Assembly (NCBI RefSeq): GCF_030463565.1
Contig: NC_134676.1
Span: forward strand, 29,265,228 to 29,329,227
Source: Pelecanus crispus
Lineage: Eukaryota; Chordata; Aves; Pelecaniformes; Pelecanidae
Length of the DNA stretch: 64,000 nt
Reading direction: 5' to 3'
Shown one piece after another: positions 39,590-59,880 of this stretch; position 1 is the stretch's first letter; each line of letters starts with the position of its first letter. Below the pieces are notes generated by a model. That model was given only the letters and a program-made list of their open reading frames with translations. It made no database searches and was not told the origin of the DNA. The position numbers and the translations under genes are program-made.

Positions 39590-40431
39590 GTACCCCCTGC
39601 TCCCAACCCCTGGTAATGTGGTTAGTGTAACTAATGCCATTTTATAAGGCAAGCAGCCGTTCTCTGGGACTGAAGAGGTCACATATTTGTTCCCTTTCCC
39701 CTCATTATGAGACCCTGAAGGTCCTGTGCACCAAGTAAACAAACCAAACAGATTTCTCCTTCCCCTCCCTACTGGCCTCAAGGTTTCTGGGCACCAGGCC
39801 AATTACTCCCTTCCTTGCCAGCCTTGAAGGTCCCAGGCACCGGGCCAGCCGGGTGTTGTTGACGACTCTGTCACCGAACAGAGAAGTGTAACAGCACCCA
39901 GAGCACTGTCTGTGAAACCAAGCAGCTAGAAGTTCTAAGGGGGAACTTGGACCAGAACTGCTGCTGGACAGTGAGACTGGGACACCCTGGTGGCCAGGGA
40001 CGCCTCCACCATCATCTGCTTCCTCCAAGGATCTGGGAGTGACTTGTATTCTTTCATACAATTTTCAAGTCTAGATTGTTATATTGATACAGCAAGCCAT
40101 GTATTAAGATTTGACCCGATCTGCAGAGGGTCCAAGTGATTAGAAATGATAAGTGGTATTATAAATTCCGTATTACTTAGGTGATTAGAAATCATAACTT
40201 AAGTTGTGTTACAAATTCTGTATTATGCTACTTACAGACTGTACTACATTGATGCTGCTTGGAGAAATCCTGTGCCATTCAAATCATAAATTCTGTGCTA
40301 TACTAATAGTAATTTCCTGTTAAGAAAATAAAGCTTAAAATTTAACTATGATTTAGTGCTGTCATTGTTCTGCCAAGCATCCCTAAAAGAACCTGGCTGT
40401 CCACTCAGTGTTGGGTGACAGAAACATAACT
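39590..40431 (+). mobile_element. Probable solo LTR, family C (avian ERV)
   Basis: A promoter-like GC-rich half with repeated CAAGGT/TGAAGGTCCYNGGCACC motifs, an AT-rich half with repeated GTGATTAGAAAT and AAATTCTGTATTA units, then AATAAAGCTT near 40327 and a terminal block ending GTTGGGTGACA. The order fits an LTR (promoter, R, U5). Its left edge and target duplication could not be settled. Confidence 0.45.
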
Positions 40432-43400
40432 TTAAATCTATACATTTTCATCCAGACAGGATTCAGTCAAGTGAAGGGTTTATCATGTACAATGCTAGCA
40501 TTACTATTTGCGTGTAAGTTGGACGAGCACTTTACAACACTCTTCCCTGTCTGTTCTGGTTTTCCCTAGGGCTGTTCGTAGTTCCACTCTGTTACCTTCT
40601 TTGTTCATCTGTCTTATACTTTGAATTCCCCACTTGTATTTCTGAGACAGTTACAGAAAGCAGCAACCTCCTGCCAGACATTCCCAGGGTACCAGGGTAG
40701 AGCGTCATCTTCCTTCAGCCTCCTGTGCGTTTTATCTGGACCTATGTTAAAAAAAAAAAAAAAAAAATAAAAAAAAATCAGTATCCTATACCTCCTCATG
40801 CTACACAGGGAGCTGGTACCCACAGCAGGCAGCTCAGGGATCAAAGATACGGCCTCTGCTTGCCGCCTTTTCCAAGATCCATGCGAGGTGATCACAGCTC
40901 CCCACTGTGGCACCAGAGGCAAACTCTGTCCCAGGCCATGATGCAAAGTTTCCCCCACGGCATTCTTCACAGAATTCAGCAGCTGGTATCCCAACAGCGT
41001 TCCTGCAGAAAGAAATACTATTACTCAACTCCAAGGAAATGGAAATCAGCCACTGAACGTTATTCTTACTTGGCTGAGAAACAACATAGACAAACTTCTA
41101 CTTATGGCACACACGTATTTTGGATTTCCAAAGCTGTTTTACTGTGCCTTGGTACTACATTCTTCCAGTAACCTTTAAGCAACCTTGAAGCTCACTTCTT
41201 TAAACCCTCATGATGCTACTTAACTAACAGCCTGAAGAGACAGCTGTAAACTGAGGCCAGAACTACTACTTATTTTCCACAACTGTTTTGTAACAGTACT
41301 TGGAACAAAAAGTGTCAGAAGTAGAGCAACCATGAAAGTTTATCCTAATTCTAGGTAACTTGTTCTGCCTAAGCAGTTCACATTCACAGCTCTAGGTAAT
41401 CCCTGGTGTGAATCACATGCAACTCCATATTCTCATGAAACTGTAAAGGATAAGGGATAAAAAAAAAAAGAGAGAGAAAGACCGTGTTTACTGGGATGAT
41501 AGACTAAAATCTGTTCTGCATTTTTCACTAGGAAGCTGATTGTTAGGGGCATTCCAGCAGACTTTTTCCTGAACATTGTGGACCAGACTTTTTTTTCCTT
41601 TACAACAACAGTATAAATCACTGGAGTGCAGACACAGCCCGTCACTAGAATGATCATCATTAGTATTGTTATAGCAGTTCCGCTCGCATGCGCCTCCTGC
41701 TGTGCAGCACGTAATGCTTTCAGGAAGTACACTGCTCCATCTGGCAATGAATGTAGAACTGGGTGAATTAGGAATCCAGTCACTTGGAACTTTAAAGATC
41801 AAAGATATTGTTAGGGGTCAGTCCTAGGAATGACGTCTGAATGGATCTTTCTGTTGAAGTTGATTTGTCACCAAATTAAGCTAGCAACTCTCCAGGCATA
41901 CAGGACTGTAAAGTATGTCAGTCATCTTCAGCAGATGAGCAGTGATGAAGCCAACCATGCACGCAGAAATCGGCGGGGAAGGTTGCAGAGCCGAACATAA
42001 AGGGAGATGTAAACTGGGCACAGCAACAAGGTGGATTACAGCTGTGAGACTGCACTGTACAGCTCATCCTTTTCCTGCAAGGAGAAACCTAAGTAATCTC
42101 TGAATAATCCTCTGAAAAAAGAATCCTGACCTGCATTGTGGGGAATATTGTTTTGATTCATTACATAAACCAACTGCACATGCTCCTTTTTTAGCACCAA
42201 AATCAAAACATGGCAAATACAGCCATGACACACTTTTCACAGCCCACGAGTTCTTCTAGCACGTCAGCATTTCTATTTCATAAACAGAAAATACAGCTTA
42301 CTGGACAGCATCATTTTCACACAAAGTCTAGTATGTATCACTTGCAAGTATTTCAGGAGGACCTATCATACCATCCAGTGGCTTGACTCAACTTTTCTAT
42401 ATTATTGTTAGCTAGAGGACACTGGATGATGTGCAATCTGCAGGCAAACTTGATGTGCCAGCACTTAGCCAGGCTTCTAGCACAGTTGAAAAATGGGCAA
42501 GCCCTGGCTAAACCCTATAAATCCCTGCACCCTGCATTTGTAGCCATTAGGCTACACCTAGATTATCTTAAATGTTATAAGCTAAAGGACTCAAAATGCA
42601 GTTGCTTCTGAAAATGCATCACAAAACCAGCTTGCCTAGCTATTCTGCATCTGTGGTATAATGTCTGTCACTAGTACAGGGTAAGATCACAGGCATAACG
42701 ACATTGCCATTGTCTCCAAAAAGGCTTTTGTTTAGAAGCGTTATGCTTTTCTGCTCCCATAAAATGTGAAGGTTTCAAGAAGATACACAGCCTCCCAGAA
42801 AATATATTGGTACACCCTTTGAGGCTCAAGTCTCCCTTGGAATTTAACTTACAGCCTGCTGACATAGTTTGTGTCAAATATACTGTATTTCCTGATGAAA
42901 CCTGAGAGCTACAGAGATGCAACATAATTGAGAAAGCAAAAGTAAAAACAATTCCAGATTTTGAAACAAACAATAGTGCATAATTTTCAAGGTACAAATA
43001 ATTAAAATAGGACAATGCTAAAATATGAGGACCAAATATAATGGGAGTAGAGGGTCTATTCTACAAACATGAAAGGGCTGACACACTAAAGCAGAATGAC
43101 AATCCATGTAGTCTACAGCTCCTGACAGAGGTCAGCCTAGACACCAGTGTATACATGCACGAGGTCACATCTAAGCAACTCTCAATTTTGTATGCTGGTG
43201 TAAGAAGATAACTCAGTGAATCCTGAGACCTGTAGGCTCCTCCAGCTTCTATGAACAGTAAAAAACAATTTTAAAAAATTCTTGAAAGATCATCACTGCT
43301 GGGTAGGAATTACTGGAGCATGAAATGCTGCAGATGTACATGGGGATTGTTTACCCAAATGCTGCCCCCAACATGTGCTAAAGGCAAACCCCACCTGCAT

Positions 43401-46400
43401 GATCTGGCTATGCTGGTTTCACGTTGTTTAGGAGCTTCCCTAAACCAGAAAGAACTGCACCATCTCCTGAGTCCCAACACTAAGTGGTGCAAAGCAGCCA
43501 GAAGGGAAATAAATTAATTTTCACATTATCTCCTCCCTGCTGCTTTGGACGCCAACTGTGCCAGGGACAGAAACTTGTAACAGACACCTCAAATCAATGA
43601 GCCTGCCGCTCTGCTGTCACAACTGTTCAATTTTTTCACTTAATCTCATTTTTAGTTTAGGTATGAATCCTACAAACACTCATGTTCACATTGCCTTTAC
43701 AGGATCAAGTGCCTTGAGGTAGTAGCTGTCTCTCACCATATGTTTACCTAAGACTCATGCCTGGTGGGGGCATTTGAATCCCCTAACTGTTGTGTTATAA
43801 CACAACAAAATGTGAGTTGACTGACCTGTGTAGGTGAAGCCAAACAATGTTAGAAAACAGCGCAAATGCAGATGTCGCTAAAATGCAGTTGATCGTAATA
43901 AATATTGTAAAAATGGTTCTTACCCACTCAAGTCTGCTCACTATGTATCAGAGCCATGTTGCTCATGTAAGAGGCTCTAATGAGGCATTACCACTTTTAA
44001 CTCCTGCTAGTCCTGCAGAGGCAACAGTGCTGAAGAGACAAGAAAGACCTTTATCACCACATGCATTACCAACACCATCCTACTGTGACTGCCAGTTACA
44101 CTCAACAGGTGTGTAATGCCACAGATGTCAATGTCAAACACTAATGTCACAGATGTAGCATAGATTTTGGCCCACACAACCATCTTTACATCATCTTTGT
44201 CCTGCACAGTCACAAGTTAAGGGTGCAAGAAGCCCTCCTGGATCTCAGCTGGGTCCTTAAAGTTGGCAGTCTTACTTATGCGCAGTTATTAGGAACTCAT
44301 TGCAAAACAGCAGCCCACAAAATGCTACTGCTGAGAGAAGATCTGACCCTCAAGCCATACTCAGTTACCTCTGCAACTGGCTGATGCAGTTGCTGGAAAC
44401 AACAGGAAAGCATAGCAGGACTAGCCACAGTTTCTGGAGCTGTGGCTTAAACCCAGAGTTCCTCCTCTTTCAATAGATACTTCCAACACCTTCAAATCTT
44501 GCTTAATCTTCTTGCAACATTTTAAACCCAGCAATAACAAGCAGGTGCAAACATTTGCCACAAGTTCACTGTGAAGCAGGAGACTGCTCAGGAGTACATG
44601 GCTGAATTTTCTGAGATTCCAGCACAAGCCCACTAGACATTATTAACTCAGCTGCAGCTCCATAAACAACTGTAAAAGTCTCCAACCAAAGAAAGTAAGA
44701 CCTGTTCAACACAACTTCAGGTGTCTTCTGAAGACTGGGAGAGTAGGGTACAACCCATATCTACAATTTTCTAGTACCCAAAAAAACCCCAACCCCACCC
44801 AAAACCCACAGAAATGTAGAATAGCAATTTCAAGTGCAGCAGATATTTCCACCATTATCTGCCAATATCCTGCACAGCACATCAAATCCCTGACTGCATG
44901 AGAAAAGTGTTGCAAATATTGGTTATTGGAATCAAAAGCAAAAGCACTGTGTTGAATGGTCAACCTGACCTTCAGCCAGCCCAAGATCTGAATAGCAGTA
45001 AAAAGTCCTAGAATACTGCCTTCCGCCTACACAAGAAGTAATAGACACATATGCTATAAAAATAATTAGGGCTTATACCATTACAATACTAATTAACCTA
45101 TGATTTGTTCAGACTCATTAGTAATGCAAAAAGTTGGGCTGTAACTCATCTGTAAAAGTGTTATCAATCCCTGCACTACACAAATGTTGTTAGAACAACA
45201 ACAAAAGAACAATTTCAAATTCAACAATTTGTTGCACCGAAACAACAACAGCTAAAGGCAATACAAGTTGTATCTGTTAAATCTATTTCTCACAACCCCC
45301 CCACACACACACATTATAGCAATTATAGCAAGACAGGACAGTAACAGTATTACATAAATGGCCTTCCTTCCATTCAGTTAACATTATTCCCTAACGATAA
45401 TCCATGCATGAAGGCAGAATATTAACAAAACAATGAAAGACTTTCATGAGGAGACTGCAAGTAGCTTATGCTACTGAGAAACCACAGCTTAAAGTTGATT
45501 AGAATACACAGAAATAGCTATACTCCTGGTTCTCAGAGCTTTGAGATGCATCGACTTTTTATCCATCTTGAAAGCTACTGAGTTTGACTCGCAGTCAAAC
45601 TAATCATGATACTGCCTTGTGCTATGGTCTGTTCACCTTAGCTAAGTAAGCTTGGCTCAGCTGCACTGTCAGCTCCTTTTCTGTAAAAAAGACTTCTTAC
45701 AGAGTCCAAACTCTGTTAAAGGTCAGGATCTTTCAACTACCACATCCAATGGAAAACATTTTCAGCAACTCTCACAAATTGCTGGATGCAGCCGAAACTA
45801 TAGATCTGAAAAGGAACAAAGAATAGCTTAGAAAAATCAGGAGTCACATTGCATATATTTATGTAAGCCCAAGACATGTTGTTTTAAAATACCTACTTTT
45901 AACATCTCTCCTTTACATATACCACCACCCTGCCAGTCACTTCAGGCTGTAATCTAGTCATCATCGACACAGACTTCCCCGCAGGCTTTCCTGTCTGTGC
46001 CCAGTATTAACTCTCTAGTCTCGTAACTTGTTTGAATCCATTCTCACGAACAGGATGATCAACCAGCTTCCATGTTCTGGCTTCTCAATCATTCCCCCCA
46101 ACCTCCCTTAAAAAAATACTGACTTCCCCCACTCACCTCCCACCACCTGTAAGATTACACACACAAGCTTTTTTCCCAGCCACCGTTCTGATCACATCTT
46201 TTAATTCTTCCACTGCCTCTGACAACAAATACAAGCTATTCTCTCCATTTCAAATGTCCTTTGTTACTCTATCTGTACCATAATGCGACATTTAAGTTTT
46301 CAGCAGAGGAAACCACTTTAGGGAAGGTGAAATGTCTATGTGATTTTCCACACACAAACCACATTATTAGCACACAATTTTAAGTGGGAACTACATGAAC

Positions 46401-49299
46401 TTCCCCCACACTCACAGCAAATCAACGTAGTAAGATACCCAAGTATTGAATTGTTATTTGTGGTACTGAGCTGTGAATATTTTAAACCAACTCAAGGGAT
46501 CTTCCTTGGGCACATATGTTAAATACGCACTACTAGTTATGAGAAATTCTCACTGGCAGCATTTCCTAAGAGACACAAACTCACACTACTTCCAAAAAAA
46601 AAAAAAAGATGCAATCTGTAATAACTCAAGATGCCTTGTAGAGCTTTAAAAACAGTGTTATTTTAAAACCATAGTAGGGAGCTTTTTATTTTTATATATG
46701 CACACACACTAGCTTAATAAAATACATAGTTTCACTATCTTCCAAAAGGATTTTAATTGATCTTATTAGATTATATTAATTTTAAACCAGAGCAAAGCCC
46801 TTAAAGCACGAGAGTAACAATTATGAAGATATTTCTCTGTTGCAAAAGTGAAAAAAAAATCTCACTAGTACCCACTAGTGCATTGGAGTCAAGCTGTTAG
46901 AAAGCTTGATGTCACAGAACCAGAACATTCTCCTAGCTTTTTTTAAAAATAAAAAGCTCAAACAGACCTTTGTTTCAATAGAAATGCAGGCATCTGTTTT
47001 CGTTTCTCCATTGTCCAAGGTAATTTGGAATCAAGATATGAAGCCTTTTTCCTTGAGCAAGACTAGATATGCATCTGTAATGGCATAATTACAGTATGGC
47101 TACATAGAAGTTCAGGCTAATGAGAAACATCAACACAACTATTTTGTTTCTAGCAGTTAATGACAGACTAAGACAACCATAACCAAAGTCCTTACTAAGA
47201 GAAAAAATAACCACAGCGTTGAGTCCCAGGACTGAGCATGTAAGTGTTAGACATGAAGACTACTATAAACTTCCAACAAGAGAACTAATTGCAGTTAGAA
47301 TCTGCTATAATCAAGAACATTTTGATCATATCTTGATCCTCAGTCACAGTTTGGGGATGCAGAGATATGCTAGTATTTCCTGACTGGGAACACACCTAGC
47401 AGGTAGACTTCCACAGACATGTCACATGGCTGCTTATCACCAGATTAGCATTATTTTGCATTTCAAAGATACTGTTTTAGCAAGGATCTAACTTTTTAAG
47501 CACCAAGTCTGTTAGTGGGGAAAAGGCTAACACTGCCTAGATCATCTAAGCAAGGCACAACGTCAATTCATGAGACAGAAACCAGCAGGAAACGTTTCAT
47601 AAGCAAGGGCTACAGTGGCTTAAAGGAAGTATTCCTGCAGACTTACATATTTGAATCACAAAACGGGCAACACATTTATTGATTTCTCAAAAAAATCAGC
47701 AGGCATTTATTGACTTGACACGTCACAGGAAGTGTGGTAAACAACTCTGTAGAATTTGGTTTTCACATTTTACAGGGCAATTAGCTTAAAGTCACCATCC
47801 TGATTTCAAAAGTCAGATTTACATAGTTTACTTTTTCTACCTTATTGCCACAATTCAATGAAAGCACTTTTCAATTTTAATTAATTCAATGCTAGAAGTG
47901 TAATTTACTGATAAAGTACTTGCAAACTGAGACAAGTAAACTGGAATTGTTACTCTAAGTTCTTGCACCTGATCTCAGCCATGTCATGCTCACATCAGAC
48001 TGCTGTCTTACCTCCAACCAGAAAAGCTGCACGGCTTGAACAAGCTCCTCCACTGTTTCCCAAGAGCAATGACTTACACCATGATAAACATGCTTGGCAA
48101 GTCAGACACAGCCCCACCTTTTCCCAAGCACAAGGAGAACTTTTATGTTATGGCTATAGCAAAGTTTTACCCTGAATTTTATCCTGCACAAGTCAGGATG
48201 AATTTCCACTTCCAGAAATACTTGCTCTAGAGACAACCTTAGAAGGCTGGTAGTTGAGTGCTCTTCTATCCTAGCTTAGCTTCTCATCTATCGTTAACAC
48301 CAAGACTCTCAAACATGAAGGTTAGCCCCCGCCCCCACCCCTGGAAGCTCCTGGAATTTAAAAAGTCTTCCTTGTGCCCAAAAAGCAAGTTCTCTTTTTC
48401 TCTGGAACACACAAAAGCAATAGAAAGAACATATTCCTGGAACATCCAAATGTAATTATTAGTTAATAGATCTGCAGATGCTAAATACAGACTTAATTAA
48501 AAGCCACTATCAATTCTATTAAGGATTTTTCCCCTTCCTGTACTTCATTGCCCCAAAAAATTGACATTTTCAGAGAAGTAAATTAAAATACTGGGTAAGT
48601 ATTATTTGACTCATTAAATGGTTACACCCTGGAAATACCTATTAAACACTTGTGAAGATAAAAATTTAATATTTCCCCCAAGATGCCAACAACTTGCCAC
48701 TGTTCTTCAAGGCCAAGCAAAATTCTCTCTCAAGCTGCACATTTTAGGTCATATTAAACCACCAGTAATTATTTCTAGAATACAGATCTATTTCATAAAT
48801 TCAGATTACAAAGTCACTTAGAGCATATGTACTTCTGACCTGCAAACACTGGGAATTCACTAATTAAGTCTAAAAAGCTCCATTATGCACAGAAAAATTT
48901 TTCAGAAGCCAGTTTTCTAAGACAGCAAAAGGAAGATGCTCTGCAGAAAAGCAACACCATTTGTGATTGTTTAATATTGATGGCCAATTTTTTTCCCTGC
49001 CTTTCTGACAAGAAGCCACACCAGAAAGTTTCTTTTATATTTTTATTGTATGCCAAAGTTCATTAAAGATGGGGTTTTGCTTGTATACAACTTACTTAAA
49101 AAATGTGTCTAGGCAGAGATACGTTAGCAATCTGACTTATTTCAAAGCATAGGTTTGTTCAATCAGGCCACAAAAATAATATTGTGTACAAGCAGTAACT
49201 AAAGAGCTGCAGGTTCAAGGAGTTTCCAAATATCAGAGATCTTGAGATCTCATCAGGACATAAAATCAAAGCAGTCACAATATAAAATAGCAGCTCCAC
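40432..49299. other. Long intergenic spacer ANKRA2-BTF3
   Basis: Nearly 9 kb with only short open frames. The longest minus-strand ones, at 41433-41802, look like chance. Simple sequence: an A-rich run at 40749-40778 and a short (CA)n at 45302-45312. No gene, structured RNA or transposon recognised. Human has no gene between ANKRA2 and BTF3 to compare. Confidence 0.5.
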
Positions 49300-49344
49300 G
49301 TAGCTTTTTCAAGTTTCAACTTTATTCAGAAAGTGACACTTGGT
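49300..49344 (-). terminator. BTF3: BTF3 proximal polyadenylation signal and short 3' UTR
   Basis: A minus-strand AATAAA lies at 49326-49321, only 18 nt after the stop codon, so the shortest 3' UTR would be about 40 nt. Another AATAAA-type hexamer lies further along near 49040 and could give a longer UTR. The cleavage site itself cannot be read from sequence. Confidence 0.6.
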
Positions 49345-56040
<6,696 letters not shown>

Positions 56041-56485
56041 CTGCGGAAGCAACGAGAGCGCCCGTGGAAGGCGGGTCGGGCAGCACCCGCCGGCGAGCCG
56101 GGCCGCGGGGTGCAAGGGTCTGGGCAGCCGGCCCTCAGCACGCACCCGCTGCCGCCCCGCCCCCCTCCCCCCCCAGCAGGCGGGTGCCCGGCCCCGCCAC
56201 AGCGGCGGGAAGGGGCCCGCTCGCGCGCAGCGCCGCTGAGGCGAGGCCCGGCTCCCCTCAGGCCCAGCCCGTGACCGCCTTGCCTTGCCTTGCCTTCCCT
56301 CCCCTCTCCCCCCAACCCCCACCGCCGCCGCCGCCGCCCACCGACCCCGCAGCCCTCAACGCCCTCCCAGCCTGCCCCCGCCGCCTCCTCCTCCTCTCTA
56401 CCTTCCCGGGGCGGAAGCGGCGGCGCCGGAGCGGGGGGTGGGAAAGGCGAGGGGCGCGGGCGGGGCGCGGGAGCGGGCGCAGCAC
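56041..56485 (-). other. BTF3: BTF3 upstream exon (about 56402-56485 and beyond) and first intron
   Basis: The coding exon begins exactly at its acceptor (minus-strand GCTTCCGCAG then ATG). The only good minus-strand donor just upstream is AAG|GTAGAG, with 56402 as the last exon base, which gives an intron of 361 bp (56041-56401). In the frame that continues into the BTF3 ATG, the upstream exon is open from an ATG at 56483-56485 for 28 arginine/proline-rich codons (MLRPLPRPARAPRLSHPP, ending RFRPGK). That would make a 190-residue form. Mammals have a longer BTF3 isoform with an unrelated-looking basic, glycine- and proline-rich extension. The exon may equally be plain 5' UTR. Confidence 0.55.
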
Positions 56486-57030
56486 GCGGCGGGGAGCGAG
56501 ATGGCGGCCGGAAGGAAGGCACGGCGGGCTGCAGGGCGCATGCGCGGCTGCCCGGGCCGGCAGGGGGCGCCCCTCCGCGGCGGCGAGGCGGGGCGGGGCG
56601 GGGCGGAGCCTCCCCCGAGGGGGGCGGGGCCGCCGCGCCGGTGTGTTGGTGCGGCGGGGCCGGCGGCGAGGTAGGGCTGGCGGGGGCCCGGCGGCCTCGG
56701 GCCCGCGGTCCGCTGCCTGCCTGCCCCTCTGCGTCTGTCTCCCTGCAGCCCCGCCGCTTGCGGCCCCGCCACCGGCGCTCCCTGACAGGGTCGGGGCCGT
56801 CCCCGATCCGGCATTACCTGTTTAAACTTTTTCTTCCTAGGAAACATGTAAGCGTCGTGTTTTCTTTCTTGCTTGTGTAACGCAAACCGCCCCTCCCCGT
56901 CTCCGTGATTTTTCTTCTCCCGGCTCAGCCCCCTCCCCCCCCCCCCCCGCGCTTCTCCGCCTTTCTGCCCGCCCCGCCCCAAATTGCACCGCAGCGCACT
57001 TTTTCAGGTGAAACCCGCCCCCGGGGCCGC

Positions 57031-58028
57031 CCTTGTCACAGCCAAACCGCTGAGGCCTTTTCGTATTTTTGTGAGGCTGGCTGTCACCACCGCCCATGTC
57101 TTGTCTCCTTTTACTTTCCTTCCATCTCGGGTGCTTTTTTGCTTTGGCTTCGCACCCTCTTTTACGTTACCGGGCACCCCTGTGCAACTGCTTTCTGATC
57201 GCCATTGAACATGCTCTGCTTGCGGTCTCTGGTTCTCCCAGAGCTTTTCTCCTGCAGCAGTATTTTCCATCGCTGAGGTCTCAACGTGCCCTTTTCCTCT
57301 ACTCTCTGTCTTTGTGTTATCTGAATCCTGCTCTGACAACCAAATGCATACCTCCAAGGCCCTAACTCAAGCAGTTGCTGCTGCATTTGAGTATTTGTAA
57401 ACCCTCTTCCTCAAGACCATTCACAGTCTACAATTTCAGTCCTCCACAGGTTTACAAATGTTTTTCAATTTGCTCTCTCTGCGGAGTCCGGTGGGACTAA
57501 TCTCATGGTTATTGGGAATGGGCACGTCTGGCTCCAGCGACTGCTCTCAGCATGCAGAAAGCTAAGCAGTCTTTGCAGGGTCTGGACCTGTGCTGCATAG
57601 CAGGGTGCAGTAGCAGATTTATGGGGGAAGAAGCCCGCGGTTCCCATCAGTGCTACACATGCTCACCGAGTGATGCAAGAGAAGAGAAACCGTGTTGCTC
57701 TGTGATCCTGCCCCATCATCACTGCAACTGAACCCAATGGGCCTCCCGTCATCAGCAGAAATCCTACTGACCTTGCCATCTCATCTTGTATTTTAATGCC
57801 TTTTAAACCAGTTTTTCACTGGAATATTCTCAATAAACTATTCACTTTGTTCTTGTTTCTGTAAGACTATGTTAGTAATTAATTTATCCTTCTTTATTGA
57901 TTAATGCTAAGGCTCCCATGTTAGTAATTCCCAGAGCCAAGACTTTGCCAAGGCAGTGCTTTTCGTGTGTGTGTAAATTTTACTTGCTCTTATGATATCT
58001 TCTCATTATACCAGACCTGTGTGTTAAT
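57031..58028. other. Flank of the BTF3 CpG island
   Basis: G+C falls off from the island; pyrimidine-rich near 57080-57310. AATAAA on the plus strand at 57831-57836 (TCTCAATAAACTATT), with no transcript recognised before it. Confidence 0.45.
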
Positions 58029-59880
58029 TTGTACAGGAGATGGAGATCGCTGTTGAAACTGAGACTTTTGCAATTAGCGAAAATGAATGCTAAACCCGAG
58101 ATTACTCCATCTAGTGGTGGTAGAATGTCTGAGGGAGGGGATGATTCAAAAGCTGCTGCTGCAGAGCAGCCTGTGCCTCCTGGCAGACCAACGTCACAGC
58201 TGAAAATTAGAGGATGATCAAACAGCTATAAAGGATGGCAGGGGAATCTAGAAACTTAGTCCAGCATATCTATAAAATTGGTACAGCGAATCAGTTTGCT
58301 CAGAAAAGAAGCAGGGGGGAAGTCTGTCTTACCGTATCTGAACTAGCAAACCCAGTATCTAATTCAGAACGAAGGGAACAATACAGATTCGGGGGAAGGT
58401 GGGGATTTGATGAGGACAGAGTTTGTTCTGAACTTAAGAAAGCTTATAATTTTATTGTAAAGTGAAATTGGCAATGGACCTGCAGCAAAGGGAATAGAGC
58501 CAAGATGGGGTGGGGAGGGTGTGGGGAACCCAAACCCTGAATCACTGTGGGCTATTGAAAGTAAAAGCAATAAATACTTCAGCTTCAGATTTATCACAGT
58601 CTTCCATCAATATATAAGAAAGATTTCAGAATTACTACGCCAACTGGTGATTACAAACATGCAAAATGTTTTAACAGGCTGAAATACTGAAGTGAAAATG
58701 AGTCACAGAAAGATCATTGCAAGATAGAAGCTGTAGAAAGTGCCGTCCCAGCTGTCAGCCTAGGATTAACTGGGCTGGAGGTATGATCTCATATTCCCTC
58801 ATGTGAGATTTCGAAGACAAATTATGCTGAAAACCACATCACTTGAGTTGTATCAGGAATCAACTGAAGCAGTTCAAGAAAAGCAGTTCAAGGGACTCTC
58901 TTAAGATTTGGTTACATTTCCTGGATCAAACAGCAGACCCTCAAAAAAGAAACTTCGCATCAGAGAAAAAGTATTTTAGAACGCTCAAATAGTATTGGCT
59001 TGCTTTCTCCAGTCCTTTTTGTATAATTGCATAATGGGAAACATAAACCTAAACCTGGATTTAGTTGTAACTGAAGAACTTCTGTTGAGAAACGAAACAG
59101 ATCCAAAGCCTGTGGCACTGAAACAGAGCCTGAGCTCAGTAAGCCTCTTTTCAGTTCTGAAAAAGGGTGAATGGTAGGATCTCAAAACCATCAAAGGATA
59201 TACATTGCTAAAGCAAAGTTCGTTAGCTGCACAGAAGTAGCATAGGAGTGGAAAAATCATTAAAATGGTTACTTGGGAAAATTGTCTCCTAAATTATGTG
59301 GAAGTTTAAAGAAAGAAGAATGACAACACTTGCTGTCAAAATGCCAGTGGAAAAGGTCTCCTGAAAGACATGGACAGTGCTGTGTAAGTAACAACAGGGT
59401 ATGTTGAGAAGAGGTGTTAAGTTAGTATCATAGTCAGGAAACGAGTCACAGGTCATAAACATAAGTGATCAGGCTAAAGAGAAGCAATATTTGTTCTGAT
59501 TGCCAGTGACCACAAAGAACACATAGTCAATGTATTTTCAGGCAGTGAAGGAAATCTGTCGGATACTCAAAATCTCATTAGGAAACGTTTGTTCAAAAGA
59601 ATGCCATATTCAGCACTCAAGAAAGCAGAAGTGTACAGCACATCAGCAGGGCACCACAGGGAATAATAATGTTATCATTCCTAATGCAGATGCTTCAGCA
59701 CATAAGGGGAAAAGTGCTAACTTATTTGGAAAAATACACATATATATTAGTAATTTAATGGAGGAAAGTAGCAGCATTATGAGGTACAGGAGCAAAAGTG
59801 TTATGAGAGAGATGAATGGAAAAGAAACCATCTCTGAAAGTCTAGATGTAAGACTCACTGAAGATTTCTTAACTTTTTAA
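58029..59880 (+). pseudogene. Unrecognised intronless coding-like tract with broken frames
   Basis: Several plus-strand open segments follow each other without splice sites: 58029-58217 (with SEGGDDSKAAAAEQPVPPGR), 58235-58465 (with NPVSNSERREQYRFGGRWGF and DEDRVCSELKKAYNF), 58995-59177 (with NLNLDLVVTEELLLRNETDP) and 59530-59880 (with GNNNVIIPNADASAHKGKSA). They lie in different frames with stops between. Composition and low-complexity acidic and serine patches look like a large nuclear or cytoplasmic vertebrate protein, which suggests a decayed processed copy. I cannot name a parent gene, and chance open frames are not excluded. Confidence 0.35.

Noticed and set aside
41433-41802. Overlapping minus-strand frames with a hydrophobic stretch, considered as a small membrane protein
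   Set aside because: No family resemblance, no conserved splice context, and two frames equally open; likely chance.
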